From Octadecabacter arcticus 238 (lineage in GTDB: Bacteria; Pseudomonadota; Alphaproteobacteria; Rhodobacterales; Rhodobacteraceae): a stretch of 64,000 nucleotides of DNA. Under the pieces are notes generated by a model, which ran no database searches, was not told the DNA's origin, and saw only the letters and a program-made list of their open reading frames with translations. The translations under genes were made by a program, and so were the position numbers. The stretch covers positions 687,001 to 751,000 of the forward strand of contig NC_020908.1 in assembly GCF_000155735.2 (NCBI RefSeq). The letters are read 5' to 3'. Below, piece after piece: positions 53,156 to 63,818 of the stretch (the first letter of the stretch is position 1; the number at the start of each line of letters is the position of its first letter).

Positions 53156-54799
53156 CTATACCAACCGCGAGGAGTCCACTGCCGCGCGCACAAAGTCGGC
53201 AAACAGCGGATGCGGTGCGAAGGGCTTTGATTTCAATTCTGGATGGAATTGCACACCGATGAACCAAGGATGATCTGACCATTCAACGATCTCGGGCAGT
53301 TTACCGTCCGGTGACATGCCTGAAAAACACAAGCCCGCGTCTTCGAGCTGGGCGCGATATTTCGTGTCGACCTCATAGCGGTGACGGTGGCGTTCTTCGA
53401 TCGTCAGACTGCCATAAATTTCGGCAACCTTTGATCCCGCAGTTAGCGTTGCGTCGTAGGACCCGAGACGCATGGTGCCGCCCTTGTCGTCATCGGTCTT
53501 GCGTTTGATCTTGGCATTGCCCTGCACCCATTCTTTTAGGTGGTAGACGACAGGTTCGAAGCGCTTTTTGCCAGCTTCATAGTCGAATTCTTCCGACCCC
53601 GCATCGGCCATGCCCACGACGTTGCGCGCAGCCTCGATCACAGCCATTTGCATGCCCAGACAGATGCCGAAATAGGGGATTTTATTGATCCGCGCATATT
53701 CTGCAGCCTTGATTTTACCTTCGGTGCCGCGTTCGCCAAATCCACCGGGGACGAGGATTGCGTGGAACCCTTCGAGGTAGGGCGCTGCATCTTCGGAATC
53801 AAACACTTCGGCATCTACCCAAGACACGTTTACCTTAACGCGGTTGGCCATGCCGCCATGGGTCAGCGCCTCTTTGAAGGACTTATAGGCGTCTTCCAGC
53901 TGGGTGTATTTGCCGACAATCGCAATGTTAACTTCGCCGTCGGTGGTGTGAATGCGGTCATAAACATCGTTCCAGATTTGCAAGTCGGGCTTGGGCGCAG
54001 GGGAGATGTTGAACGCGTCCAAAACCGCCTGATCGAGGCCCTGTTTGTGATAGGCTAGAGGCGCTTCGTAGATAGATTTCAGATCATAGGCCGCAACGAC
54101 GGAGTCTTTGCGCACGTTGCAAAACAGCGCGATTTTTTCGCGTTCCTTGTTGGGGATCAGGTGTTCGGATCGGCAGACCAAAATATCGGGTGCGATGCCG
54201 ATTGATTGCAATTCCTTGACCGAGTGTTGCGTCGGTTTGGTTTTTAATTCACCGGACGCTGCAAGGTAGGGCAGCAATGTCAGGTGCATGAAAATACATT
54301 CGCCGCGTGGCTTGTCGTGGCTGAATTGGCGGATCGCCTCAAAAAACGGCAGACCTTCGATGTCGCCCACTGTGCCGCCAATTTCGCACAGCATAAAATC
54401 GACCTCGTCTTCGCCGATATGCAGGAAGTCTTTGATTTCGTTGGTTACGTGGGGGACGACCTGAATGGTCTTGCCGAGATAATCGCCGCGGCGTTCTTTT
54501 TCCAACACGTTGGAATAGACCCGCCCGGACGAGATAGAATCTGTGTTTCGTGCTGGCACACCGGTAAAGCGTTCGTAGTGGCCAAGGTCCAGATCGGTTT
54601 CTGCGCCGTCATCGGTGACGAAGACCTCGCCGTGCTCAAACGGTGACATCGTGCCGGGATCAACGTTCAGGTAGGGATCCAATTTGCGCAAGCGCACTGA
54701 AAAACCACGCGCTTGTAACAACGCTCCGAGGGCCGCTGACGCAAGCCCCTTGCCCAGCGAAGACACCACACCGCCTGTGATAAATACGTAACGCGCCAT
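53156..54799 (-). CDS. pyrG: CTP synthase
   Basis: 547 residues, normal length. The synthetase half carries [17 protein letters not shown] and [15 protein letters not shown]; the amidotransferase half has Cys in FGICLGMQ and His-Pro-Glu in QFHPELKS. Converts UTP to CTP using glutamine. Confidence 0.98.
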   Translation of the reverse strand: MARYVFITGGVVSSLGKGLASAALGALLQARGFSVRLRKLDPYLNVDPGTMSPFEHGEVFVTDDGAETDLDLGHYERFTGVPARNTDSISSGRVYSNVLEKERRGDYLGKTIQVVPHVTNEIKDFLHIGEDEVDFMLCEIGGTVGDIEGLPFFEAIRQFSHDKPRGECIFMHLTLLPYLAASGELKTKPTQHSVKELQSIGIAPDILVCRSEHLIPNKEREKIALFCNVRKDSVVAAYDLKSIYEAPLAYHKQGLDQAVLDAFNISPAPKPDLQIWNDVYDRIHTTDGEVNIAIVGKYTQLEDAYKSFKEALTHGGMANRVKVNVSWVDAEVFDSEDAAPYLEGFHAILVPGGFGERGTEGKIKAAEYARINKIPYFGICLGMQMAVIEAARNVVGMADAGSEEFDYEAGKKRFEPVVYHLKEWVQGNAKIKRKTDDDKGGTMRLGSYDATLTAGSKVAEIYGSLTIEERHRHRYEVDTKYRAQLEDAGLCFSGMSPDGKLPEIVEWSDHPWFIGVQFHPELKSKPFAPHPLFADFVRAAVDSSRLV

Positions 54800-55011
54800 T
54801 GATCAGGGGTCCCCTTTTAGGTCGGTCCCCCTCGGGGAGGACATTCTAATTTGTGTGGATAACACCCCAATAGCAGTACGCCAAAACGCATGTATCACGG
54901 AGGTTAATGATAAGCGGATTCGGGGGCAATTGGCAACCAAGTCCACCCGAATTAACCAAATGAAACGCAATATCGAGTGGATACCGTAACTTACCCCGCA
55001 ACGTGTAGTGG

Positions 55012-55380
55012 TTAGTCGGCGTCAGGGACCAATGGATCATTGCTTGCCGGTGCCACCGTAGGGGGCAGCAGGCTACCGGCTGCACTTGGCGCGTCTGTGG
55101 ATTGTTCAGACGCAGGCAACAGCGCATCGCCGCCGACCACGGATGCATCGCTGGCCTTTTGTGCCGACAGGATCGTGAGTGCCAATGATGTACAGATGAA
55201 GGCAATCGCCAAGACCCACGTGATTTTGCCAAGGGCCGTCGCCGCAGAGCGGCTGGACATCGCGCCACCGCCACCGCCGCCACCAATTCCAAGGCCGCCG
55301 CCCTGTGAGCGCTGCAACAAAACCACGCCAATCAAAGTCAGCGCGAGCAGCAGGTGGACGACAAGAACGACATTTTCCAT
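55012..55380 (-). CDS. secG: Preprotein translocase subunit SecG
   Basis: 122 residues from MENVVLVVHLLLALTLIG. Two TM helices flank the conserved VVLLQRSQGGGLGIGGGGG and MSSRSAATALGKITW. Pro/Ala-rich C-terminal tail, longer than in enterics but usual in alphaproteobacteria. Confidence 0.95.
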   Translation of the reverse strand: MENVVLVVHLLLALTLIGVVLLQRSQGGGLGIGGGGGGGAMSSRSAATALGKITWVLAIAFICTSLALTILSAQKASDASVVGGDALLPASEQSTDAPSAAGSLLPPTVAPASNDPLVPDAD

Positions 55381-55463
55381 GTGATATAGACCTTTGGCGG
55401 AAGAACGAGTGGTACTTAGAAGCGAAAAGGGCATCCCGCAACCCCTCAAACCACGCTTATGCG

Positions 55464-55862
55464 CTATGTGTCCACATCATCCATATCTGCTTGCCCCGAA
55501 AGGCGACGGCGCACGTGGCTCCAACTGAGCCCGATGCCGAGCACAAAGGACAAAACACCCAAGGCAACCCAGGTGTTTGCGGTCGGGTTTTCAAAGCTCA
55601 TCCAGCCCAGATCATAGGCGGCCCAAAGCATCGCACCCGTCACTGCGGCCACAAGCATCATACCCACAACGCCAATCGAGCGCAGGGTGGTGCGCACATA
55701 GATTATGTAGCCGACAACCAGCAACAGCCCGACGAGCACTGCAATCGACATATTGTCAGCGCCCGAGGTCATCACCCAGCGTGAAAAAGTCCATTGCGTC
55801 GGATTGTAGGTCGCCGCCAGCAAAATGAATGCAAAAATCCAGCGAAGTAAAAAACCGGCCAT
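55464..55862 (-). CDS. DUF6524-type membrane protein
   Basis: 132 residues from MAGFLLRWIFAFILL, four TM helices with YNPTQWTFSRWV in the first loop. Well conserved among Rhodobacteraceae as I recall; function unknown. Confidence 0.8.
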   Translation of the reverse strand: MAGFLLRWIFAFILLAATYNPTQWTFSRWVMTSGADNMSIAVLVGLLLVVGYIIYVRTTLRSIGVVGMMLVAAVTGAMLWAAYDLGWMSFENPTANTWVALGVLSFVLGIGLSWSHVRRRLSGQADMDDVDT

Positions 55863-56003
55863 AATGTCCCTCAAAAGTAAGAATTGGCGTCAAGATGGCG
55901 GTGTGGCGCGTCCCTCTCCAGCCTATCACATCAAATGCCCGCTTTCCCCCCTTGGTGCGATGTCCTATGACGGGCACGGATTTTACCGATTGGGATCGAA
56001 GAT

Positions 56004-57299
56004 ATGGCGAATGTAGTGGTTGTCGGCGCTCAGTGGGGCGATGAAGGCAAAGGCAAGATTGTCGATTGGCTGTCAGAACGCGCCGACGTGATTGCGCGGT
56101 TCCAAGGCGGGCATAATGCGGGCCACACGTTGGTGATCGACGGTAAGGTGTACAAATTGCACGCGCTGCCATCCGGCGTGGTGCGCGGTGGCAAGTTGTC
56201 GGTGATCGGCAACGGGGTCGTTCTTGATCCGTGGCACCTGATGAAAGAGATCGCGACGGTGCGCGCACAGGGCGTTGAAATTAGCCCGGAAACGCTGATG
56301 ATCGCCGAAAACACGCCGCTGATCCTGCCCATGCACGGTGAACTTGATCGCGCCCGCGAAGAAGCGTCAAGCAAGGGCACCAAGATTGGCACCACAGGCC
56401 GTGGCATCGGCCCATGTTATGAAGACAAAGTCGGCCGCCGCGCCATTCGTGTGGCTGATCTGGCCGATCCCGCAACGCTTGAAGCCCGCGTCGATCGCGC
56501 GTTGCAGCACCACGACCCGCTGCGCAAGGGTCTGGGCATCAAAGCCGTGGATCGCGATCAGCTTATTGCTGAATTGCAGGCGATCTCGGCAGACATATTG
56601 CCATTCGCCGCCCCGGTCTGGAAGGTGCTGAACGAAAAGCGCAAAGCCGGTAAACGTATTCTGTTTGAAGGAGCGCAGGGCGCGCTTTTGGATATTGATT
56701 TCGGAACCTATCCGTTTGTAACGTCGTCCAATGTGATCGCAGGGCAGGCGGCCACGGGTGTTGGCGTCGGACCGGGCGCGATTGATTTCGTGCTGGGCAT
56801 TGTCAAAGCCTACACGACGCGGGTGGGCGAAGGCCCGTTCCCAACGGAACTGCATGACGCTGACGGCCAGATGTTGGGCGAACGCGGCCATGAATTTGGC
56901 ACCACGACAGGGCGCAAACGCCGCTGTGGTTGGTTTGATGCCTGCCTGTTGCGCCAGACCTGTGCCACATCGGGTGTGACTGGCATCGCGTTGACGAAGC
57001 TGGATGTCTTGGACGGGTTCGAGACGCTAAAGATCTGCGTCGCCTACGATCTGGACGGCGTGCGTCTGGATTACCTGCCCACGGCGGCCGACCAACAAGC
57101 CCGCTGTACCCCGATCTATGAGGAAATGAAGGGCTGGTCCGACAGCACCGAGGGCGCGCGATCATGGGCGGATTTACCCGCTGAGGCGATCAAATATGTG
57201 CGCCGTGTGGAAGAATTGATCGACTGCCCTGTCGCGCTACTTTCTACATCACCGGAGCGCGAAGACACGATCCTTGTGACGGACCCGTTTGCCGATTAA
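56004..57299 (+). CDS. purA: Adenylosuccinate synthetase
   Basis: 431 residues. GTP P-loop [35 protein letters not shown], and C-terminal [13 protein letters not shown]. First committed step from IMP to AMP. Confidence 0.98.
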   Translation: MANVVVVGAQWGDEGKGKIVDWLSERADVIARFQGGHNAGHTLVIDGKVYKLHALPSGVVRGGKLSVIGNGVVLDPWHLMKEIATVRAQGVEISPETLMIAENTPLILPMHGELDRAREEASSKGTKIGTTGRGIGPCYEDKVGRRAIRVADLADPATLEARVDRALQHHDPLRKGLGIKAVDRDQLIAELQAISADILPFAAPVWKVLNEKRKAGKRILFEGAQGALLDIDFGTYPFVTSSNVIAGQAATGVGVGPGAIDFVLGIVKAYTTRVGEGPFPTELHDADGQMLGERGHEFGTTTGRKRRCGWFDACLLRQTCATSGVTGIALTKLDVLDGFETLKICVAYDLDGVRLDYLPTAADQQARCTPIYEEMKGWSDSTEGARSWADLPAEAIKYVRRVEELIDCPVALLSTSPEREDTILVTDPFAD

Positions 57300-57326
57300 T
57301 CCACGCCCGTTGATGAAGGAACTGAT

Positions 57327-57557
57327 ATGGCCCTGCCCCTCAAAGCCCGAAAGCGCTGGTCGCTGGTCATCTTGTTGGTGGGATTGCCGATCTATGTGGT
57401 GATCGCCGTGAGCACGATGAACTGGCTTTATCCCGACCCGGAGGCGCGCGCGCCGATCTGGATAGAATTGACCATCTATGTTGGCCTTGGGGTGCTGTGG
57501 GCGGTGCCATTCAAGTTTATCTTTATGGGTGTCGGACAGCCTGATCCTGACGCGTAG
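57327..57557 (+). CDS. DUF2842 small membrane protein
   Basis: 76 residues, two TM helices (LVILLVGLPIYVVIAVS; LTIYVGLGVLWAVPFKFIFM). SD AAGGAA. Co-directional with purA, 27 bp after it. Confidence 0.88.
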   Translation: MALPLKARKRWSLVILLVGLPIYVVIAVSTMNWLYPDPEARAPIWIELTIYVGLGVLWAVPFKFIFMGVGQPDPDA

Positions 57558-57613
57558 AAGATCAAACCGAGCCGCTGCGCGGCGCCTTAATTCTTGGTGC
57601 GTGTGTCACGGTG

Positions 57614-57642
57614 CGCCCTCGTGGTGAGGGCGGCTTTGTTTT
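57614..57642 (+). terminator. Terminator after DUF2842
   Basis: CGCCCTC (57614-57620) / GAGGGCG (57626-57632), then GCTTTGTTTT. Confidence 0.75.
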
Positions 57643-57697
57643 GCGGATGATACCTGCGGCGCAGGTGTTTTAGACCAAGAAAGTTGTTTGGACGTGT

Positions 57698-57742
57698 GAA
57701 AACGGCGCCAAGGGTGTGCCTTAGCGCCGTTTTCGTTTTTTC
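57698..57742. terminator. Convergent terminator
   Basis: GAAAACGGCGC (57698-57708) / GCGCCGTTTTC (57724-57734), then GTTTTTTC on the plus strand. Confidence 0.85.
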
Positions 57743-57767
57743 ATTTTACCATCGTTTATATTGCCGT

Positions 57768-60034
57768 TTACCCTGCGCGGCGTTCGGGGTTGTAGCGGCT
57801 GTCGTCTGCCACTTGGAACCGTCCATTGCGGACTTTGGTGAAGCGGCCGTCGTGCAGCAGGTCGGCAAAGCTGCACAGGCCGTCTTCGCGGTTGAATTCA
57901 CCGCCCGCCAAGGCGCGCACACGGCGCAGGATCTGTGGGCGGGAGAATTCGTCTGCACCTTCGATGAAGGTGGTATATGCTGCTGCTGCTTCGAGCAATT
58001 CGGGCAGTTTGGTCGCGCCCATGTTTTCGGCGAATTCTGCGAATGACCCGGGAGCCTGGGCCTCGGCTTCTGCTTTGCGGGCGGCGACGCGGCGCGGCAC
58101 CACGGGAGCGGCACCACGGGAGCGGCAGGACCGCGTTGATTCTCAGCGCCATCTATGTCGATGCGCTGGGCGGCGACCAGTTTAAGGGGCGCCGGACGCG
58201 GACGTTCCGTGCGGGTATTGGAGCGCACAACAGGACGAGGACGCGCGACAGTGCCAGAGGAGTTTGCGCCTTCGGGGCGAACGGCCACGGAAAGGTCATT
58301 GCGGAACGCGTTTTCGACGTCTTGGTCATCGTCCTCGGGTTCACCCACTTGGCGGGCGGCTTCTTTGGCGGCGACGGCGGCTTTGAGTTGCGCAATTGCG
58401 TCGCGACGACGGCTGCCTTCGGGTTCTTTCATCTGCACATCAGATTCTGACATTAGACGATCAAGTGCGGCATCATCAACTTGCGGTTCAGCAGGATGAA
58501 ACGCATTTTCAGGCGCGTCATCGTCGGACGTGGCATCCAGTGCAATATGCGCCGTGGACATCGCATCCCTTGCCTGACTTGCAACGTCGTCAGCCAAATC
58601 AGCAGCGGACAATTCAACGGCTGCGTCGCCTTCGAAATCCGCTTTGATTGCGGCCAGATCTTTTGCAAAATTATCGTCTTCGATATTTGGCATGTCGGCA
58701 TCGGTGAAATCGCTGTCCTCAAAGTAGTCGTCGAGGTCTTCTGCGCCATCGAGCATTCCCAAATCGGGCCCCTTAGCCGGAGAAGGTGCTTTGGCCTGCG
58801 CACCCATCTCGCCTCTTTGGACCGCGGAGTCGAAATCGGCGCGCTTCATGCGGATCACGCGGGCTTGAGGTTGCGCTACGGTGTCTTCATCGGCGTCATC
58901 GGAAGTGTCGGCGGCTTCGGTTTGCGGTTCAGAGACCGGTTCCACTGGTTCTGCTGAATCCTCTAATTCGGAGTGCTGCGCCATAAAACGAGAGAGCGTT
59001 TCTGAGCCGTATTCGTCTGGCGCACTTGTCTTGTCGAATGCATCGGCGTCAGTTTCAGAACTTGGTGTTGGCTCTTCTATTTCGGCCTGATGGGCGTCAA
59101 AATTGGCGACCGGATCTGTCCGGGCCGCAACCTCTTGTGGGTCGGTTTGGTCAAGGTCCGACATGTCTGGTGTTTCAGTTTGCGGCAAAAACTGCTCGGT
59201 CAGATCATCGACGCTGGCATTTGCGGCGTCAGTTGTGTTGCCGACCACGGCGCGGATGCGCTGCAGTTTGGCGGCGACACTGTCGGCGTCGGGATGGGCG
59301 GCTATGACGGGGGATGGTGCAACCGTCGCCGCGAATTCCGATTCAGGATCCCTGGCCGAGGGCTCTGAAGGCGACGCATCGTCGCCGGTGTCTTCGGCGA
59401 CTTGGTCCGATGTTTCATCTGCGGCGTCTTGCGTTGCAGCGCCGACGTCACCCGATATTGATGTATCGGATGCAGAACCGGACGTGAGCTCTGGGGCGTC
59501 CTGCTGTGTATCGTTTGATGTCGCATCGCTTGCAGCTTTAGCGTCAGCATCCGCCTTAGCGTCAGCATCTGCCTTAGCCTCGGCCTCAGCTTTTGCGTCT
59601 GCATCTGCTTTGGCAGCTTTTTCCGCGTCCTTGGCGGCTTTTGCAGCAATTTTTGCCTTTGCCTTTTCAGCTTTGCGGGCGACTTTTGCGGCTTTGCGTT
59701 CAGCCTCAACCTTGGCGCGGGTGTCTGTGTCGTGCGCAGAGTCGGAAGGATCGCTGGCATCGCGTGATTGATCGCTGAGGGCGGAGGCGCGCAAAATGAT
59801 GTTGCTGCCGTCGGTGTGGGCGGCAACGCGGCGCGAAATTTCACCTTCGGCGATCTTGGCCAACATGTCGGCGTCAGGGGTCGGAGGTTCCGCCCCGAAG
59901 TACCGATCATCCGAGGCCAAACCGCGAAAATATTCCGCAATAGCCTTCATCGTGCTGAAAGAATCATCGAATCCTTCAAGGGTGCACGAGAAAGTGCCGT
60001 AGGAGACGGTGAGAATCTTGCTCGGTCCAACCAT
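57768..60034 (-). pseudogene. Large low-complexity protein of unknown function, C-terminus frameshifted
   Basis: From [20 protein letters not shown] the conserved N-terminal region ([20 protein letters not shown]) leads to an acidic and Lys/Ala-rich middle ([17 protein letters not shown]), then a region rich in Asp/Glu. At 58098-58125 a 14-bp unit (GCACCACGGGAGCG) is duplicated in tandem and shifts the frame. Without it the protein would go on [16 protein letters not shown] and end in a conserved domain ([20 protein letters not shown] to NPERRAG, stop 57768). As found, the frame runs to 57746 with 120-odd junk residues. Role unknown. Confidence 0.8.
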
Positions 60035-60172
60035 TTTTAGCTCGCTTTCTACTCATCCAGTGATGGTCTGTTTACCATCAATTGGTTCGCAATCCGGAAC
60101 AGAACCGCGTTAAACTAGGTATTATTTCGTGACCGTTTCAAGGCATGTTTCCAGAACTAGGGGTAATAAGAC

Positions 60173-60856
60173 GTGAATCAGTCGATTGTTTCAAGTACGG
60201 CACCAATCACTTTGATCGGTGGTGCGGACCCTGCAGCAGATGTTCTTACCGTCGCGTTAAAATGGGGCAAAACCGTGGCATGTGCCGATGGTGGGGCCAA
60301 TCATGCGCTGTGGGCGGAACTTAATCCTGTTGCGGTTATCGGCGACATGGATTCGATATCGGATGCTGCGCGTGACGCCTACAGCGACGTGTTACACCCG
60401 ATCACAGAACAAGACAGCACGGATTTTGACAAGGCGCTGCGCCACATCAATGCGCCGTTGATTCTAGGTGTCGGGTTTAGTGGTGCGCGGCTTGATCACG
60501 AATTGGGGTCGATGACGGTTCTGGTGCGCCACCCTGATCGGCGCTGCATTCTGATTGGCGGTGATACGATCACTCTGTTGTGCCCGCCCAAGATCACGCT
60601 TGATTTGCCGATGGGCAGTGCTGTGTCGCTTTATCCAATGGCAGACGTGGGCTGTGACAGCGCCGGATTGCGTTGGCCCACCACCGGATTACGATTTGCG
60701 CCAGACAGTAGGGTCGGCACCTTGAACAAGGTCGATGGCATGGTGACGCTGCGCCCCGATGCGCCGAAGATGCTGTTGATCCTGCCCCGCGCGGCGTTGG
60801 ACGTTACGATAGCGGCGCTATTGCAGGACGACGCGAGATGGCCCGTTCGCGCATGA
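60173..60856 (+). CDS. Thiamine pyrophosphokinase
   Basis: 227 residues from a GTG. Motifs CADGGANHALW, VIGDMDSIS, QDSTDFDKAL and GARLDHELGSM define the family. Makes TPP from thiamine and ATP. Overlaps the convergent EamA gene by 53 bp. Confidence 0.93.
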   Translation: MNQSIVSSTAPITLIGGADPAADVLTVALKWGKTVACADGGANHALWAELNPVAVIGDMDSISDAARDAYSDVLHPITEQDSTDFDKALRHINAPLILGVGFSGARLDHELGSMTVLVRHPDRRCILIGGDTITLLCPPKITLDLPMGSAVSLYPMADVGCDSAGLRWPTTGLRFAPDSRVGTLNKVDGMVTLRPDAPKMLLILPRAALDVTIAALLQDDARWPVRA

Positions 60857-61709
60857 TGATATAAAGCCCTGCGGCAATTGTTATGCAGATGCCCACGGCG
60901 GCCAGTCCATTGGGTAAGTCGTAAAAGATCCAATATCCAATCACTGTGCCAATCGGAATTTCGAGGTATTGCATTGGCGCGAGGGTGGTAGACGGGGCGA
61001 AGCGCAGCGACCACGTCATCAGCAGATGTGCGACTGTTCCCATGCATCCTAGGATCGCGAGGAGCAGCCATGCGTTCTCGGGGATCGACTTGATCGCCAA
61101 AAGCAGCGTTTCTGGAAACAAGATCATCGCCAGCCCGACGGCAGGCACGGCCATTACACCGGACAGGGCCTGCAATCCGATGGGGTCGACGTCTTTGGCG
61201 ATGGCCCGTGTGACCAACATGAACAGCGCAAAGACCACGGCGACACCAACGGGCAGCAGGGCGGGCAGGCCGACTTGTACAAAGTTTGGCTGAACTACAA
61301 GCAACGTGCCGACAAACCCGACAGCGCAGGCCGCAAGACGGTGCGGACCGACGTCTTCGTTCAGATACACTTTGCCAAGCAGCAACATAATAAACGGCAT
61401 GACGAACGCGATAGCAATGGCATCGGCGAGTTCGAGGTATTGCAGTGATGAAAACATCAATGTGATCCCCACGATGTGCAGTACAGTGCGAATGGCCGTC
61501 AGTCGGATCAACCGCGCACCCTGTGGCATCGGATATTTCAGCAGCCAGACCAACGGCAGCAGCAGTGCGGCCTGCACCGTGAACCGCACCAGCACCAGAA
61601 ACCCGACCGACATATCGGTGCCCAACACTTTGACCATGGCATCGCCAAGCGGGGCCAGCACGCAAAATCCGAGCATGAGCAGGATGCCAAGGAAAGGACG
61701 ATCAATCAT
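60804..61709 (-). CDS. EamA-family (DMT) transporter
   Basis: 301 residues, ten predicted TM helices in two EamA repeats (each with VKVLGTDM... and PMQYLEIPIGTVIGYWIF-type ends). Tandem paralog of the next gene. Substrate unknown; likely metabolite exporter. Confidence 0.9.
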   Translation of the reverse strand: MIDRPFLGILLMLGFCVLAPLGDAMVKVLGTDMSVGFLVLVRFTVQAALLLPLVWLLKYPMPQGARLIRLTAIRTVLHIVGITLMFSSLQYLELADAIAIAFVMPFIMLLLGKVYLNEDVGPHRLAACAVGFVGTLLVVQPNFVQVGLPALLPVGVAVVFALFMLVTRAIAKDVDPIGLQALSGVMAVPAVGLAMILFPETLLLAIKSIPENAWLLLAILGCMGTVAHLLMTWSLRFAPSTTLAPMQYLEIPIGTVIGYWIFYDLPNGLAAVGICITIAAGLYIIMRERAISRRPAIAPLS

Positions 61710-61741
61710 CGGCTTACGCTAGGGGGATGCAGGGGCTGCGT

Positions 61742-62683
61742 CTAGATCGGCGCATGTGGCCGTGTCGTAATGCGCGATGTGACCCGTTCGCGGTGGATCA
61801 TATAAAGCCCCGCACCCATGATGAGAACAATCCCTGCCAGCGCCACGGCATTGGGGAACTGCGAAAACACCAACAAACCCAGCACCGTAGCCACCGGAAT
61901 TTCGAGGTATTGCATCGGCGCCAAAGTCGATGACGGCGCGAGGGTCAGCCCGTAGGTCATCATCATATGACTGACGGTGGCAAAGAACCCGACGCCGAGC
62001 AGCCAGATCCAATAAATGCCTTGCGGCCAGACCGGATCAAGCGCGGCAACACCGGTTCCATTTGCGATCCAAACGACGGGCACGCACATCAGCGTCGCAA
62101 TCAAGCCCGTGTGAAACTGCATCATCACCGGATGCAGCTGCCCGCGTAGCCCACGCGTTACCAATACATAACCCGCAAAACACACAGCCGTCCCAAGCGG
62201 GTACAGCGCGACGGCCCCGAAAGTGGCAAACGACGGCTGGATCACCAGAACGACGCCGAGGAACCCAACGGCTGCGGCGGCGACGCGGCGCGGGCCGACG
62301 TCTTCGCCAAAGGCATACTTACCGACCAGCATGACGATGAACGGTTCGATAAACACAATCGCCAGTGCATCCGCCAGCGGCATGACCCGAATGGCGGAGA
62401 TGAAAAAGAACGTCGACAACATCAACAGGGTCGCCCGCACAGTCAGCAATCCCAGCCGCCCGTTAAATTTAAACGACAGGCCCATGGCCAAACAGAATGG
62501 CAACATCAACCCGACCTGCACCAAGAACCGCGCCGCGGTGATTTGCCCGACTGGAATAATGTCGGACGCAAGCTTGGCCGCGACATCTAACAGGGGTGCT
62601 GTCAGGCAAAAGCCGATCATCAGGGCGACACCCAGCATGATGCGGTCGGTGGTAGTCTCGGCTGAGATGGACTGAACTTTCAT
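61742..62683 (-). CDS. EamA-family (DMT) transporter, tandem paralog
   Basis: 313 residues, ten TM helices. Shares LAPSSTLAPMQYLEIPVATV with its neighbour (APSTTLAPMQYLEIPIGTV there), evidence of tandem duplication. 32 bp apart, so co-transcribed. Confidence 0.9.
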   Translation of the reverse strand: MKVQSISAETTTDRIMLGVALMIGFCLTAPLLDVAAKLASDIIPVGQITAARFLVQVGLMLPFCLAMGLSFKFNGRLGLLTVRATLLMLSTFFFISAIRVMPLADALAIVFIEPFIVMLVGKYAFGEDVGPRRVAAAAVGFLGVVLVIQPSFATFGAVALYPLGTAVCFAGYVLVTRGLRGQLHPVMMQFHTGLIATLMCVPVVWIANGTGVAALDPVWPQGIYWIWLLGVGFFATVSHMMMTYGLTLAPSSTLAPMQYLEIPVATVLGLLVFSQFPNAVALAGIVLIMGAGLYMIHRERVTSRITTRPHAPI

Positions 62684-62768
62684 GGATTGCGCTTAGCGGT
62701 GTGACGGCCCCGCGTCAGGTCTAAAACCGACACTTGGGCTTAAATCAGGGCGGCTGAACAAAGCGCGT

Positions 62769-63818
62769 TTAGTCCAGCGGCGCGTTCAGGGTTGTTTGTT
62801 TGGTGATGATACCGCCGCGATTGCCGATCTCAATCGAGCCATAGCGTTCGGCAAACACGTCAGGCAGCGCGCGATCATTTGGCATCGACAGCCACAGCCG
62901 CAACAAATGACGGCGTTTGTCGGGGTCGGGCCAGTCGGTGAACGCCGTGCGGTCGTGTAACTGACTGTGGTTATACACGAACTGCATATCGCCAGGTTGC
63001 AGCTGCATCGACACGTGCAGGTCCGGATCGTTGGCAAGACTGTCAAAAAGATCAAGCGCCTCGATATGTCGATCCGTCAATCGCGGCGCATCCGCGAAGC
63101 GCTGGGCACTTTCAATATATTGGCGCTGATAAAACACCGTCAGATTGCCAGTGTGCCAGTTCAGGACCGGAATGCGCATGAAGGGTTCTGCGCCGTCGGG
63201 AATTTCACCACGGCGGTCGGTCGCAATCGGGTCAAACAACAGCGCCAGGAGGTCAGGGCGCTGGGCGGCCATGCGGTTGGCGATGGTTTGCGCGCTGACC
63301 AACAAAGACATGCCGCCGATTTGGGCCTCGCGCAGACACAATAGCCCAACCACATCGGCACTGTCGGTGTGAAACGTCTGGCGTTCAGCGGTCTGGTAAA
63401 TGCGCGTCGTCGGATCGTTTGCATCAACTCCGATGTTGCGCACATGGCCAAGACTATGTCCGGCCGCGTTTTGGGATCGCGCGTGGCCAAGATGCGCCCC
63501 GATGCCGCAAAAGATCGTCGCAGCGGTTTCTTGCGTATAGGTCGCGACGGGAAGACCGCGCAGAACCTCAAACCCGCATCCCTGCAGCAGGGTGCGCGAC
63601 AGGTTTTTGAGGTGTGTGGCAAAGGTCGGCAACGGGAACGTACCCGCCGTGATCTCCCCGACATCGCGACCTTGTGAGAGGTAGTGTGCAGCGGCTGTTT
63701 CAAGTTCGCGGATTTGAACGGGCGTGAGGTCGATCAGCCAGTCGGCTTCACGGGCGGCGATATCGCGGCCAAGCCAAGCAGCAGGGCCAATGAACGGAGT
63801 GGGGAGGGGGTGTGTCAT
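62769..63818 (-). CDS. TauD/TfdA-family Fe(II)/2-oxoglutarate dioxygenase
   Basis: 349 residues. Iron ligands His-x-Asp in QTFHTDSAD and the distal His in NHSQLHDRTAF; 2-oxoglutarate Arg in RRHLLRLWLS. Resembles gamma-butyrobetaine/trimethyllysine-like branch in length; substrate unknown. Upstream of the EamA pair by 85 bp on the same strand. Confidence 0.87.
   Translation of the reverse strand: MTHPLPTPFIGPAAWLGRDIAAREADWLIDLTPVQIRELETAAAHYLSQGRDVGEITAGTFPLPTFATHLKNLSRTLLQGCGFEVLRGLPVATYTQETAATIFCGIGAHLGHARSQNAAGHSLGHVRNIGVDANDPTTRIYQTAERQTFHTDSADVVGLLCLREAQIGGMSLLVSAQTIANRMAAQRPDLLALLFDPIATDRRGEIPDGAEPFMRIPVLNWHTGNLTVFYQRQYIESAQRFADAPRLTDRHIEALDLFDSLANDPDLHVSMQLQPGDMQFVYNHSQLHDRTAFTDWPDPDKRRHLLRLWLSMPNDRALPDVFAERYGSIEIGNRGGIITKQTTLNAPLD

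Noticed and set aside
58481..59771. Long plus-strand Ser/Ala-rich ORFs (up to 222 codons)
   Set aside because: Mirror of the Asp/Ala/Lys repeats on the minus strand; no start signal.
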